A DNA stretch of 25,680 nt from an uncultured Eggerthella sp. (GCA_902464295.1 CABQIW010000027.1:1-25680), one strand, 5' to 3'. Numbered from the stretch's first letter, positions 7,381 through 15,428 are shown. Numbers and translations are program-made. The notes: generated by a model from the letters alone, not told the origin.

Positions 7381-8310
7381 TTACTCAGCGATGCGCGTGA
7401 TCCACTCTTCATACTCGGGCACTTTGCCATAGGCGACATCAAAGTAGCGCTCCTGAAGTGCCTTGGTGATGGGGCCGGGCTTGCCGATAACGCGATTGTC
7501 CACGCTTCCGATAGGCGTGAGTTCAGCGGCTGAGCCAGTCATGAACATCTCGTCGGCAACATAGAGGTCGGAGCGGTTGAGCGTTTCCTCAAGTGCAGGA
7601 ATATCCATATCGACAGCGATGTTCAAGACGGTGTCGCGCGTGATGCCTTCGAGCAAGCCATCGCCGAGCGGAGGCGTCATGAGGATACCGTCGCGTACGA
7701 TGAAAAGATTCTCGCCCGTGCCTTCGCACACATGACCTACTTCGTTGAGCATGATCGCTTCTGCATAGCCATGCTCCTTCGCCTCGAGCTTTGCAAGGAT
7801 CGAATTCATGTAGGAAGCCGTGGATTTAACCGCAGGAGGGATAGCGTTGAACGAGCGCTGGCGCCAAGACGAAATACCCACGGAGACGCCATTCTCGAGC
7901 GCCTCTTCGCCCAGATAGGCATCCCAAGGCCACACGGCGATGATGACATCGACCGGCGCTCCTGTGGGATCGACGCCCATCTGGCCATAGCCATAGTAGG
8001 CAAGCGGACGGATGTAGCACGACTTCAGCTTGTTCGCCTTGATGATATCGATCGTTGCCTGGCAGAGTTCCTCGACCGAATAGGGCAATTCCATGTGCGC
8101 GATTTTCGCGCTGTTGTGCAAGCGCTTCATGTGGTCTTCAAGACGGAACACGACCGCTTCATCGGTGTCGGTGTTGTGATAGCAACGGATGCCCTCGAAC
8201 ACACCCGAACCGTAGTGAAGCGCATGCGTGAGCACGTGCGTGGTTGCCTCCGCCCACGGAATGATCTCGCCATTTTTCCAGATATAGTCGACTTCGGTCA
8301 GATCCGCCAT
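7381..8310 (-). CDS. ilvE: Branched-chain amino acid aminotransferase (PLP fold type IV)
   Basis: This cytoplasmic enzyme transfers the amino group between glutamate and the keto acids of leucine, isoleucine and valine. The 309-residue length is standard for the IlvE type. THALHYGSGVFEGIRCY (28-44) matches the family N-terminus, the PLP-binding lysine is Lys162 in PAVKSTASYMNS, and GHVCEGTGENLFIV and FMTGSAAELTPI match the substrate and phosphate-binding loops. ATG 8310 is preferred because AAGGGGAG lies just upstream; the frame is open further up but that extension is not conserved in kind. It follows the glutamine synthetase gene by 135 nt, with a terminator between, so it is likely a separate unit. 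D-amino acid aminotransferase is the main alternative within the fold but fits less well. Confidence 0.93.
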   Translation of the reverse strand: MADLTEVDYIWKNGEIIPWAEATTHVLTHALHYGSGVFEGIRCYHNTDTDEAVVFRLEDHMKRLHNSAKIAHMELPYSVEELCQATIDIIKANKLKSCYIRPLAYYGYGQMGVDPTGAPVDVIIAVWPWDAYLGEEALENGVSVGISSWRQRSFNAIPPAVKSTASYMNSILAKLEAKEHGYAEAIMLNEVGHVCEGTGENLFIVRDGILMTPPLGDGLLEGITRDTVLNIAVDMDIPALEETLNRSDLYVADEMFMTGSAAELTPIGSVDNRVIGKPGPITKALQERYFDVAYGKVPEYEEWITRIAE

Positions 8311-8375
8311 AGCGCTCCCCTTCTTCAAAGTATTCGATACGTTTTGCCCCACGCTTCGCAGCGCTGGCATGCAGT

Positions 8376-8409
8376 AAAAACAGAAAGACCATGGCAGCAC
8401 CATGGCCTT
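8376..8409 (-). terminator. Intrinsic terminator of glutamine synthetase
   Basis: On the minus strand AAGGCCATGG (8400-8409) pairs with CCATGGTCTT (8385-8394) in a 10-bp stem with one G-U pair and a 5-nt loop. TCTGTTTTT follows. It lies 37 nt after the glnA stop codon. Confidence 0.85.
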
Positions 8410-8445
8410 CCGTTATTCTACTCCATTTCGCTGGAGTGGTTGAAG

Positions 8446-10536
8446 CTAATTGTAAAAAAGGATGTCGTTGTAAGTGGGCACGGGCCAGTAGTCGTTCTCG
8501 ACCACGCACTCGAGCGCATCGATCTCGGCGCGCAGAGCATCCATGGCGGGGATGACCTTTTCGGCATACGCGTATGCCTGCTCCTGGAGGTCTTCGATGG
8601 CTTCCGCGCTATCGTGTTCAGAGATGAGCGTACGCGTGCAAGCCGCAACCGCATTCGTTCCTTTCACCAGGTAGGAAAGGAGCTTTTCGTGCTCTTCCAT
8701 ATCGGATGAAGCGACCGCTGCCTTCACCGAGGTGATGGTCTCTGCCAGATCGCGCATATATTTGCTGATGGCGGGCAAATACGTGCGACGCGCCATGCGG
8801 ATCATCACACGTGCCTCGATGTTCAAGAGCTTCGTGTATTTGTCGAGCTTCACCTCATAGCGGCTGTGCACTTCCGATTCGGACAGGATACCGAACTCAG
8901 CGAAGAGATCGATCGATTTCTGCGAGACGAAGCACGGAAGCGCTTCGGCGGTGTTGCGATGGTTCGCCAACCCGCGGCGCGCTGCTTCTTCTTGCCACTC
9001 TTCCGAATAGCCGTTGCCGTTGAAGATAATGCGTTTGTGATCGGTAAGAAGCTGGCGAACATAGCTGATCGCCTTCTTCTCGAACTCAGCGCCCTCAAGA
9101 CCTTCACAAGCATCCGCGAAATCCTTGAGACTCTTTGCGACCGCCGTGTTCAGGATCATGTTGCAATCCGAAAGGTTCACGGCAGAACCCGGCATGCGGA
9201 ACTCGAACTTGTTGCCCGTGAACGCAAAGGGGCTCGTGCGATTGCGGTCGGTGTTGTCTTTGAGGAATTGCGGCAGGACCGCAACGCCTAGATCCATAGA
9301 AATAGCCTCGGCCGAATGGTATTCATCGCCCTTGATGAGCGCATCCACGATGGCATCGAGCTCATCGCCCAAGAAGATCGAAACTATGGCCGGGGGCGCT
9401 TCATCGGCGCCAAGACGATGATCGTTGCCCGCAGAGGCAACCGACATGCGCAAGAGCTCCTGGTATTCGTCGACCGCTTCGATCACGCAAGCGAGGAACA
9501 CGAGGAAGCGCAGGTTGTCGATGGGGTCATCGCCGGGATCGAGCAGGTTCACGTTGTCGTAGGAAAGCGACCAGTTGTTGTGCTTGCCTGAGCCATTGAT
9601 GCCTTCGAAAGGCTTCTCATGCTGGAGGCACGTGAGGCCATAGTGCGAAGCATCGAGGCGCATCTTCTCCATGGTGAGCAAGTTCTCATCGATGGCGCGG
9701 TTGGCATTGGTGAAGATAGGTGCAAGCTCGTGCTGCGCAGGTGCAACTTCGTTGTGCTTGGTCTTGGCTGTAACGCCGAGCTTCCACAGATCGTCGTCGA
9801 GCTCTTTCATGAACTCATTGACCGTGGGGCGGATGGCGCCGAAGTAGTGCTCATCGAGCTCCTGGCCTTTGCTCGGCGGTGCGCCAAAGAGCGTACGACC
9901 GGTCATGATCAGGTCGTGGCGGCGTTCGTAATCCTTTTCAGCGATGAGGAAATACTCCTGCTCGGAGCCGACCGTAGCGATGACTTGGTGGCCGTCTTCG
10001 CCGAAGAAGCGCAACACGCGCTGTGCTTGCGTATCGATCGCGCGCATGGAACGCAGAAGCGGTGTCTTCTTGTCGAGCGCTTCGCCGGTGTAGGAGCAGA
10101 AGGCTGTGGGGATGCAGAGCACCTCATCCTTGATGAAGGCCGGGCTCGTGGGGTCCCACGCGGTATAGCCACGTGCTTCGAAGGTGGCGCGCAGACCGCC
10201 GTTCGGGAAGCTCGAGGCATCGGGTTCGCCCTGGATGAGTTCTTTGCCCGAGAAGGTCATGATGGCCGTGCCATCGCCCACGGGGTTCAAGAAGCTGTCG
10301 TGCTTTTCAGAGGTGATGCCCGAAAGAGGCTGGAACCAGTGCGAATAATGCGTGGCACTGTTTTCGATCGCCCATTCCTTCATGGCGTGCGCGACCACGT
10401 TCGCCACCTCGATATCGAGCGGCTTTCCCTCTTTGATCGTTTTCGCGAGGTTCTTGTACGTCTCGGATGGGAGACGCTCCTTCATGACGTGGTCGTTGAA
10501 GACCAGGGTTCCGAAGATCTCTGAAACGTTCGACAT
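8446..10536 (-). CDS. glnN: Glutamine synthetase, class III
   Basis: A class III glutamine synthetase, which makes glutamine from glutamate, ammonia and ATP in the cytoplasm. At 696 residues it is far longer than class I (about 470) and within the GSIII range. Class III features include the N-terminal FGTLVFNDHVMKERLP, active-site glutamates in GSEQEYFLI (190-198), HNEVAPAQHELAPIF (261-275), the GSIII signature NGSGKHNNWSL (314-324) and FTGNKFEFRMPGSA. ATG 10536 follows GAGGAG at good spacing. An extended -10 promoter lies about 105 nt upstream and an intrinsic terminator follows, so the gene is monocistronic. GSIII enzymes typically occur in Bacteroidetes, cyanobacteria and some anaerobic Gram-positives. 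The adenylylation site of class I enzymes is not expected in this class, and I see no sign of one. Confidence 0.95.
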   Translation of the reverse strand: MSNVSEIFGTLVFNDHVMKERLPSETYKNLAKTIKEGKPLDIEVANVVAHAMKEWAIENSATHYSHWFQPLSGITSEKHDSFLNPVGDGTAIMTFSGKELIQGEPDASSFPNGGLRATFEARGYTAWDPTSPAFIKDEVLCIPTAFCSYTGEALDKKTPLLRSMRAIDTQAQRVLRFFGEDGHQVIATVGSEQEYFLIAEKDYERRHDLIMTGRTLFGAPPSKGQELDEHYFGAIRPTVNEFMKELDDDLWKLGVTAKTKHNEVAPAQHELAPIFTNANRAIDENLLTMEKMRLDASHYGLTCLQHEKPFEGINGSGKHNNWSLSYDNVNLLDPGDDPIDNLRFLVFLACVIEAVDEYQELLRMSVASAGNDHRLGADEAPPAIVSIFLGDELDAIVDALIKGDEYHSAEAISMDLGVAVLPQFLKDNTDRNRTSPFAFTGNKFEFRMPGSAVNLSDCNMILNTAVAKSLKDFADACEGLEGAEFEKKAISYVRQLLTDHKRIIFNGNGYSEEWQEEAARRGLANHRNTAEALPCFVSQKSIDLFAEFGILSESEVHSRYEVKLDKYTKLLNIEARVMIRMARRTYLPAISKYMRDLAETITSVKAAVASSDMEEHEKLLSYLVKGTNAVAACTRTLISEHDSAEAIEDLQEQAYAYAEKVIPAMDALRAEIDALECVVENDYWPVPTYNDILFYN

Positions 10537-10640
10537 ACGTTCTCCTCACGTAGATGTTTCACGAGCAATGAGCGATGCGAGCGGGTGTGAATGCCGCTGG
10601 TTCCAAAGGAACGTGCGTTTTGGCGCATCGCATTTTGCAC

Positions 10641-10649
10641 ATTATACCA
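10641..10649 (-). promoter_or_regulatory. Extended -10 promoter of glutamine synthetase
   Basis: On the minus strand TGGTATAAT reads as a TG extended element plus a perfect TATAAT. No good -35 is visible 16-18 bp upstream, which is usual for extended -10 promoters. The leader of about 100 nt contains a small GTTCC/GGAAC hairpin (around 10594-10606) but no riboswitch that I recognise. Confidence 0.6.
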
Positions 10650-10681
10650 GCAGCGGAAGAAAGAACTCCCGAATGCGCAGA

Positions 10682-11302
10682 CTATCCAAATGCAGACGTT
10701 GAGCCTGTCCCTGCTGCACTGCCGCCTTGGGCCGCGGTGCCTCCAGCAGGCATGCCTGGGAACGTGCCGCCGTTCAAAACGATGATGAAGAAGGCGACTG
10801 CCTGAACCGCAAAACCTGCCCAAGTCCAGATGAGCGCCTGGCGTCGACGCTTTGCGGAAAGTGTGGAGGTAGAAAGCCATGCCATGAACAGGCCGAGCAT
10901 GCCACCGATAAGCCCGAGCACGAACCAGCCGATCTTGAAACCAACGCTCATGGGCGTGGGGTCATCGTCGGGATCGGAGGGCGTGGCGAAGAAGGAGAAA
11001 GCTCCGTTCTCGCGGAAGGTGGGCTGTTGCTGGTTTTGGTTAGGCTGCTGAGCTGGCTGCTCGGGAGGCTGCGGTGTTTGTTGTGGGTCGCCCTGCGCCT
11101 GCGGTTGCGGAGCGTTTTGCTGCTGAGCAGGAACTTGCTGCTGCACGGGTGGCTGCTGCGGTGTCGGCTGCTGTGCCGTCGACTGCTGCGGAGCGCTCGG
11201 CACTACAGGCTGGGTGCCAGGAGTAGGTGGAGGCAGCGGCGTGCCGCTCTCTTGCGGGGCGTTCGCTGCGGGGTGTTCGCTCTGTTTGTTCTCTTCGGAC
11301 AT
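10682..11302 (-). CDS. Pro/Gln-rich membrane protein with two transmembrane segments
   Basis: I do not recognise a named family. The 206-residue protein has a hydrophilic N-terminal half (about 20-95) built almost only of Pro, Gln, Ala, Thr and Ser, a short linker with an acidic patch (SDPDDDPTP), then two hydrophobic segments (120-143 and 156-177) separated by the basic loop SAKRRR, and a Gly/Ala/Ser-rich tail. By the positive-inside rule the KRRR loop should face the cytoplasm, which puts both termini outside. Small membrane proteins with such low-complexity tails are common in actinobacteria; a function cannot be assigned. ATG 11302 has GTGAGG upstream. It lies between the rpsI terminator and the glutamine synthetase promoter and is probably transcribed alone. 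Confidence 0.75.
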   Translation of the reverse strand: MSEENKQSEHPAANAPQESGTPLPPPTPGTQPVVPSAPQQSTAQQPTPQQPPVQQQVPAQQQNAPQPQAQGDPQQTPQPPEQPAQQPNQNQQQPTFRENGAFSFFATPSDPDDDPTPMSVGFKIGWFVLGLIGGMLGLFMAWLSTSTLSAKRRRQALIWTWAGFAVQAVAFFIIVLNGGTFPGMPAGGTAAQGGSAAGTGSTSAFG

Positions 11303-11410
11303 ATATACCTCACGATGCGGGCGATTGTGTCTGTCTGCTTATTATGCCTGATTCGCACAAAAATGCGCAGATAAGCACACAACCTATAGGACAACCGTAA
11401 ACGTTTCTAC

Positions 11411-11444
11411 AAAAAAAGAACCGCCTCCGAGGGAAGCGGTTCTT
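11411..11444 (-). terminator. Intrinsic terminator of rplM-rpsI
   Basis: On the minus strand AAGAACCGC (11436-11444) pairs with GCGGTTCTT (11416-11424) around a loop of about 11 nt, followed by a T-run (11411-11417 is A-rich on the plus strand). It lies 37 nt after the rpsI stop codon. Confidence 0.85.
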
Positions 11445-11481
11445 GTTTGCGATCGATATGATCGGGTCTGGAGCAAAAAGC

Positions 11482-11874
11482 TTAGCGCTTTGAGAACTGC
11501 GGACGCTTACGAGCTTTCTTCAGACCGTACTTCTTACGCTCGACCATACGAGCATCACGCGTGAGGTAACCTGCGCGCTTCAGTTCTGCGCGATAATCGC
11601 CAGCCTCAAGAAGAGCGCGAGCGATGCCCATGCGCAGAGCACCTGCCTGACCAGACGTGCCGCCACCATTGCAGCGAGCGATAACGTCGAACTGATTCAT
11701 GGTATCGGTTACGCCGAAGGGGGTCTTTGCATAATCAACGAGAGCCTGGCGACCGAAGAAGTCGAGACCATCGCGACCATTGACGGTAACCTTACCGGTG
11801 CCCGGGACGATGCGCACGCGAGCAACTGCGTTCTTACGACGACCCGTGCCGTAATAGATAGCTTCACCTGCCAT
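11482..11874 (-). CDS. rpsI: Ribosomal protein S9 (uS9)
   Basis: A 30S subunit protein of 130 residues whose basic C-terminal tail reaches the P-site tRNA. YYGTGRRKNAVARVRI at the N-terminus, RCNGGGTSGQAGALRMGIARAL in the middle and the ending KKARKRPQFSKR are the uS9 signatures. Its ATG (11872-11874) overlaps the TAA of rplM by one base (TAATG), so translation is coupled. This is the conserved rplM-rpsI operon. A terminator follows. Confidence 0.98.
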   Translation of the reverse strand: MAGEAIYYGTGRRKNAVARVRIVPGTGKVTVNGRDGLDFFGRQALVDYAKTPFGVTDTMNQFDVIARCNGGGTSGQAGALRMGIARALLEAGDYRAELKRAGYLTRDARMVERKKYGLKKARKRPQFSKR

Positions 11875-12311
11875 TAGTTATCCTCCATCTTGATCTCGCG
11901 GGGCTGCTGTGCCATGTGCGGATGCTCTGCACCGGCATAGACCTTGAGCTTCTTAGCCATTGCACGACCGAGCGTGTTCTTGGGGAGCATGCCCTTAACG
12001 GCATGTTCGATCACGCGCTCCGGGTGCTTTTCCATGGCCTCTTCGAAGGTCTCGCACTTGAGTCCTCCCGGATAACCGCTGTGGCGGTAGTATTCCTTAT
12101 CGGTGAGCTTCTTACCAGTCACACGGATCTTGTCGGCGTTGATGATAACCACGAAATCGCCGGTGTCCACGTGAGGGGTATAGGTCGGCTTATGCTTACC
12201 GCGCAGGATGTGAGCCGCCTTCGATGCGACACGACCGAGAACCTGGTCTTGCGCGTCGATGAGAAGCCACTCGCGAGCAACTTCATTCGGCTTTGCATAA
12301 TAGGTCTTCAC
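11874..12311 (-). CDS. rplM: Ribosomal protein L13 (uL13)
   Basis: A 50S subunit protein that acts early in large-subunit assembly. The 145-residue sequence begins KTYYAKPNEVAREWLLIDA and contains the family motif VGRVASKAA-like QVLGRVASKAAHILRGKHK, then HVDTGDFVVIINA and MLPKNTLGRAMAKKLKVY. I chose the GTG start at 12311 because GGAGG lies 6 nt upstream and the protein then begins exactly where uL13 normally does; the longer in-frame extension to 12335 is not typical. It is the first gene of the rplM-rpsI operon, preceded by a long leader from the promoter at 12479-12508. Confidence 0.97.
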   Translation of the reverse strand: MKTYYAKPNEVAREWLLIDAQDQVLGRVASKAAHILRGKHKPTYTPHVDTGDFVVIINADKIRVTGKKLTDKEYYRHSGYPGGLKCETFEEAMEKHPERVIEHAVKGMLPKNTLGRAMAKKLKVYAGAEHPHMAQQPREIKMEDN

Positions 12312-12478
12312 TGTGTTCCTCCAAAAAAGTAACAATGTTTGTTTTCAAAAGTTGCTTGCTTTGCCTGAAAAGCGCGAAGGATCCTACCCCTTCACTTTCT
12401 TTCGGCTTGGTTCTGGACTACCGTGCCAAAAGCTTCAGACCGCACAGCCACACGGGGCTTTTGAAAGCGAACCTTTGC
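12312..12478 (-). other. Long 5' leader of rplM with possible regulatory structure
   Basis: This gene-free leader of about 165 nt separates the promoter from rplM. CAAAAGC (12427-12433) is complementary to GCTTTTG (12457-12463), and CCGTG (12421-12425) to CACGG (12451-12455); together the two pairings would interleave as a pseudoknot, or they could be alternatives. L13 operons in other bacteria have autoregulatory leaders, so a control element is plausible but not shown. The stretch from 12509 to 12603 shows nothing I recognise. Confidence 0.4.
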
Positions 12479-12508
12479 ATAATAAGCTTTTTTCGTTCGT
12501 GAAGTCAA
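12479..12508 (-). promoter_or_regulatory. Promoter of the rplM-rpsI operon
   Basis: On the minus strand TTGACT (12503-12508) and TATTAT (12479-12484) are 18 bp apart, a strong sigma70-like pair with an AT-rich spacer. This fits a highly expressed ribosomal protein operon. Confidence 0.7.
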
Positions 12509-12603
12509 TCACTGCGGGCGTGAGATGGGCCTGAAAGGTCGATTTGGAAAGATATCGGAAGCGAAGGTGCCTGAAGCCTTTGTTATTGTCGTCGCTTTCT
12601 GAG

Positions 12604-12654
12604 AGTGAGTCAGGGGTGTGTCATGAGCCAAGGGGACGGTTCTCCTGACTCACT
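12604..12654. repeat. REP-like palindromic repeat, unit 1
   Basis: An 11-bp inverted repeat (AGTGAGTCAGG at 12604-12614 with its complement at 12644-12654) encloses an asymmetric core. The core unit at 12624-12653 contains GGGGACGGTTCT and is shared with 13661-13690, 13713-13742 (inverted) and 15619-15648 (inverted). The stop codon of the CPBP protease gene touches its edge. It resembles short palindromes mobilised by IS200-type/RAYT transposases, but no such gene is in the window. Confidence 0.75.
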
Positions 12655-13588
12655 ATAGTTGCCGCTTCCTGAGGGCGCGCAGGCAAAGGATCGCTACGAT
12701 GATGAAGCCGATGCCTCCGATGATGCCCGTGGCCGTAGGGCCAATGAAGGGATTCGCCGCTCCAACGAGGAACATGGTCGGCGCCGAAATACAACTGTTC
12801 ACGGCACCGTGAGCGAACACGGCTGGCAGACAGCTTTTCGCGCGCAGGGTAAGCCAACTGAACAGGCAGCTCAAGGCCACGCAGAAACAACACATCGCCA
12901 CGATGCCTAAGATCGGCCAGCCTGGATAATCGAGCCCGTAATTATGGCCGAGTGTAGTGATGGGCGCATGCCACAACCCCCAGATGATGCCGCCTACTAC
13001 CACCGAAAACGTGATACCGCGCTTCTCCATGAGGTGTGGCAGCAGGTAGCCACGCCAACCCCATTCTTCACCGAAACAGGTTAGGCAGTTGAGCAAAGGA
13101 GCTACCAAGACGAGTGCTAGTTGTGCATAGCCGAGCATGCGAATCTGAGCTGCATCCATCGACGTCTGTCCCGATGCCTCGAGCTGGTGTTGCGTTGCTT
13201 CAACGAACAGCGGCATCGAGGGGTCGAACTGGCTCGGATTCAAGAGGAAATACGCTGCGCCGCCCACTGCGACCAAAGCGATCGGACCGAGCCAGCCAGC
13301 CACATAGTACTTCCATGTGCGCTTGAACTGCACCGGTTTGATCCACACGTTGTGGAAGCCTTCGCCCGTAATAAGGCGCGTGACCACCACGCCGAGCGCA
13401 GGGAAGAACATGCCCGCTCCCACCAGCATGACCGTAAGGGAATCGGAGAAGACGCTCTTTCCCGCCTCCATAAGGGGCAGAGCGTGCGGATACACCGCAG
13501 CGAACCAGAAGGCCCACGTGAGCGCGAAGGTGACGATGCAATAGGTGGCCACCCGATGCTTGGCCAGGCGTTTTTGGATGCAGTTCAT
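12653..13588 (-). CDS. CPBP family intramembrane metalloprotease (CAAX/Abi type)
   Basis: A multi-pass membrane protease of the CPBP (CAAX protease and bacteriocin-processing) family. The 311-residue protein has about eight hydrophobic segments and the diagnostic motifs: EExxxR as Glu174, Glu175 and Arg179 in FGEEWGWRGYLL, His207 in WGLWHAPI, and His260 with Asn264 in HGAVNS. Members process prenylated or peptide substrates, and some give self-immunity to bacteriocins; the substrate here is unknown. ATG 13588 has an excellent AAGGAGG 7 nt upstream. The frame stays open to a GTG at 13690, but that extension is a read-through of a REP-like repeat and is not coding. The gene is enclosed by repeats on both sides and stands alone, which suggests an accessory cargo gene. 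Confidence 0.92.
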   Translation of the reverse strand: MNCIQKRLAKHRVATYCIVTFALTWAFWFAAVYPHALPLMEAGKSVFSDSLTVMLVGAGMFFPALGVVVTRLITGEGFHNVWIKPVQFKRTWKYYVAGWLGPIALVAVGGAAYFLLNPSQFDPSMPLFVEATQHQLEASGQTSMDAAQIRMLGYAQLALVLVAPLLNCLTCFGEEWGWRGYLLPHLMEKRGITFSVVVGGIIWGLWHAPITTLGHNYGLDYPGWPILGIVAMCCFCVALSCLFSWLTLRAKSCLPAVFAHGAVNSCISAPTMFLVGAANPFIGPTATGIIGGIGFIIVAILCLRALRKRQL

Positions 13589-13660
13589 AAAGCATCCTCC
13601 TTTCAGATGCGAAGAGCGCAAGGTATTCGATTCGTTCAGACGCTGCAACATGGACGACTT

Positions 13661-13690
13661 TGAGTCATGGGGACGGTTCTTCTGACTCAC
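13661..13690 (+). repeat. REP-like repeat, unit 2
   Basis: A 30-nt unit starting TGAGTCATGGGGACGGTTCT and ending CTGACTCAC. It matches unit 1 at 12624-12653 with few differences and in the same orientation. With the inverted unit 3 (13713-13742) it can form a long hairpin across 13661-13742. Confidence 0.8.
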
Positions 13691-13712
13691 AGATCGATTT
13701 ATACATAATGAT

Positions 13713-13755
13713 GTGAGTCAGGAGAACCGTCCTCGTGGCTCATACCCGTGACTCA
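13713..13755 (-). repeat. REP-like repeat, unit 3 (inverted) with half-site
   Basis: The reverse complement of 13713-13742 is another 30-nt unit of the family (TGAGCCACGAGGACGGTTCT, then CCTGACTCAC). It is followed by an extra GTGACTCAC half-site ending at 13755, the same arrangement as in unit 1. Units 2 and 3 face each other 22 bp apart, like a paired REP (BIME) element. Confidence 0.78.
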
Positions 13756-13762
13756 CATGCGC

Positions 13763-14881
13763 TCACAAGCAGAGCGAGAAGATGATGAAAGCAACCACGA
13801 CAAGGACAAAGCCGACGATGATAGCCCAGGCAGCTGGCCTTCCCAGGTTGATGGTCCACCCTATGCCGAAACGCTCGGGCGCAAAGAGACTGGCATCGTC
13901 GTGGTTCCAGTAGAAGATACCCAGCTTCCAATAGCGGTCGTCGTCCACGGGCATCGATGTGGGCTCTTCCATGCGACGCAAGAGACGCGCGCCATTTTGT
14001 CCATAGATCATCGAGACCGCGAGAACCACCACCAGCACGATCGCGATCATGATTACGATGGGAAGGAGCGCTTGCTGCATGGTGATAACGCCCATGAACG
14101 AAAGCGCCATGATCGGACCGAGGAACGAGAGCATCGTCCCCAAACCTACGAGCATCATACTCTGTGCGCGCGCAAATGCGCCGTAAGCCCAAGCACTTGC
14201 AGCAGGGCGGGATGCATCGATACCTTTCTTCGAACGCAGGATGCTCCAATGCGAAAAGGCGAAGCACCCATCCAAGAACACAACGATTAAGAACGGAAAG
14301 GCAGCCGTAAGGGGTGTCTTGTCCATCCAATGGGCCACCTGCCCCGAAAGATCGACATTGGTGGCAAGGTGCTCGGGCATGAGCGGATAGCCCACCATGC
14401 ACACGAGCCCCGTGACGGTGATCGGAATCAGGAAGAGAAGATCCCATTTTTGAGCGAGCGGCTTGGGCGCTGGTTCTTCGGCAACGAAGCCTACGCGCTT
14501 GGCCGTTTGCGCTTCCCAGCCCCGCGCACGTTTGAGCGCAATCGTCTTCTGGCGAAAGTGGAGCATGAGTGCGTAGCTACCGAAGCATATGATGAGCACA
14601 GAAACAATGAGCGCGGGCAAGAACGCACGCTCAGGATCGAGGCAGATGCAAACGCCGCACAGTGCCGTGAACACTAAGGTTGCCACGATCACGATGGTGA
14701 AATAGGAGCGCTTGAGGTGCTTGATCTCTGGATCGTTCGATGCTGCATCGGGGATGGTCACGGCGAAGCATTCGCGCTTCGGCATAAGGTAAGGGGTAGC
14801 TGCCATGAGACCACCGGTGATGGGAACGAAGAGCAGGACGAACCCTAAAAGGGCGAACATGATCGGATCGATGGTTTGCAT
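13763..14881 (-). CDS. DUF1648/DUF5808-type integral membrane protein
   Basis: A membrane protein of 372 residues. An N-terminal hydrophobic segment precedes a cytoplasmic stretch, then paired membrane segments, a central DUF1648-like region (LIPITVTGLVCMVGYPLMPEHL, with the GQVAHWMDKTPLT motif), further membrane segments, and a C-terminal soluble motif DDRYWKLGIFYWNHDD typical of DUF5808, followed by a last membrane segment. DUF1648 occurs in SdpI, the immunity and signalling protein for the SDP toxin of Bacillus, so a stress or immunity role is possible but not shown. The start is ATG 14881 or GTG 14890; the GTG would overlap the regulator's stop codon (GTGA). Either way it is coupled to the upstream GntR gene, a usual arrangement in which the regulator controls the membrane protein. 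Confidence 0.82.
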   Translation of the reverse strand: MQTIDPIMFALLGFVLLFVPITGGLMAATPYLMPKRECFAVTIPDAASNDPEIKHLKRSYFTIVIVATLVFTALCGVCICLDPERAFLPALIVSVLIICFGSYALMLHFRQKTIALKRARGWEAQTAKRVGFVAEEPAPKPLAQKWDLLFLIPITVTGLVCMVGYPLMPEHLATNVDLSGQVAHWMDKTPLTAAFPFLIVVFLDGCFAFSHWSILRSKKGIDASRPAASAWAYGAFARAQSMMLVGLGTMLSFLGPIMALSFMGVITMQQALLPIVIMIAIVLVVVLAVSMIYGQNGARLLRRMEEPTSMPVDDDRYWKLGIFYWNHDDASLFAPERFGIGWTINLGRPAAWAIIVGFVLVVVAFIIFSLCL

Positions 14882-14886
14882 GGTAT

Positions 14887-15387
14887 TCACGCGCCTTGTA
14901 CCGAAGGGCCCTTGAGTGCGCCCTTTTTCGCTGACGAACGCGACGAGTGTTTCTTCACAGAGCGTTTCGCGCCTGCGTTCTCGGGCACATCTGGGAGCGC
15001 AGCGTATGCACGAGCTGCTTGCGCGGCTGCGCTTTCAACGAATTCACCGCGCGCTCCCCCGCAAGCACGATAGGTGAGCGCCAACTTGAACAGATCGTCC
15101 TCTATGGCTGAGAGCGTCTCGCGGTTCTTCTCGGCACGCCCTGCATCGCTCGGCTCGCTGATGACCGCGCCGGCACGCCCGCGCATTTGGACATACCCTT
15201 CGTCCCTCAAGATCGCATAAGCTTTGTTCACCGTGTGCAAGTTGATGCCCAGATCGCTTGCGAGCGAGCGCACGGATGGCAGCGACATACCTGGCTCGAG
15301 CTGACCCGTTGCGATGCCCGCGATGACCTGGTCGTGTATCTGCTTGTAGAGCGGTTCAGATGCTGTTTCATCGATCGTGATGATCAT
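14887..15387 (-). CDS. GntR family transcriptional regulator, YtrA type
   Basis: A cytoplasmic repressor-type DNA-binding protein of 166 residues. The winged helix-turn-helix spans about residues 10-78, with EPLYKQIHDQVIAGIATGQL, SLPSVRSLASDLGINLHTVNKAY and LRDEGYVQMRGRAGA, a clear GntR N-domain. No large effector-binding domain follows, as in the YtrA subfamily; the last third is Ala/Ser/Lys-rich. ATG 15387 has GGAGGG about 8 nt upstream, better than the upstream in-frame start at 15423. Its stop overlaps the start region of the DUF1648-type gene. The promoter at 15429-15457 carries an inverted repeat, which suggests autoregulation, usual for this subfamily. Confidence 0.92.
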   Translation of the reverse strand: MIITIDETASEPLYKQIHDQVIAGIATGQLEPGMSLPSVRSLASDLGINLHTVNKAYAILRDEGYVQMRGRAGAVISEPSDAGRAEKNRETLSAIEDDLFKLALTYRACGGARGEFVESAAAQAARAYAALPDVPENAGAKRSVKKHSSRSSAKKGALKGPSVQGA

Positions 15388-15408
15388 AGGTGCGCCCTCC
15401 TTCAGAAT

Positions 15409-15422
15409 TGTTATATTCAACA
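15409..15422. promoter_or_regulatory. Possible second operator in the gntR leader
   Basis: TGTT (15409-15412) and AACA (15419-15422) flank ATATTC, a short inverted repeat at the predicted transcription start. It shares the TGTTATA-like sequence with the operator at 15446-15464, as expected for a second regulator site. Confidence 0.4.
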
Positions 15423-15428
15423 TAGCAC

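Noticed and set aside
9619..10524. A plus-strand open frame of about 300 codons opposite glutamine synthetase
   Set aside because: It lies wholly inside the GSIII gene, lacks a plausible ribosome-binding site and matches no family.
10537..10640. A glutamine riboswitch in the glutamine synthetase leader
   Set aside because: No conserved glutamine-aptamer core is recognisable; only a small hairpin is seen.
13589..13690. N-terminal extension of the CPBP protease to GTG 13690
   Set aside because: The extension translates a REP-like repeat, while ATG 13588 has a strong Shine-Dalgarno sequence and gives a standard-length protein.
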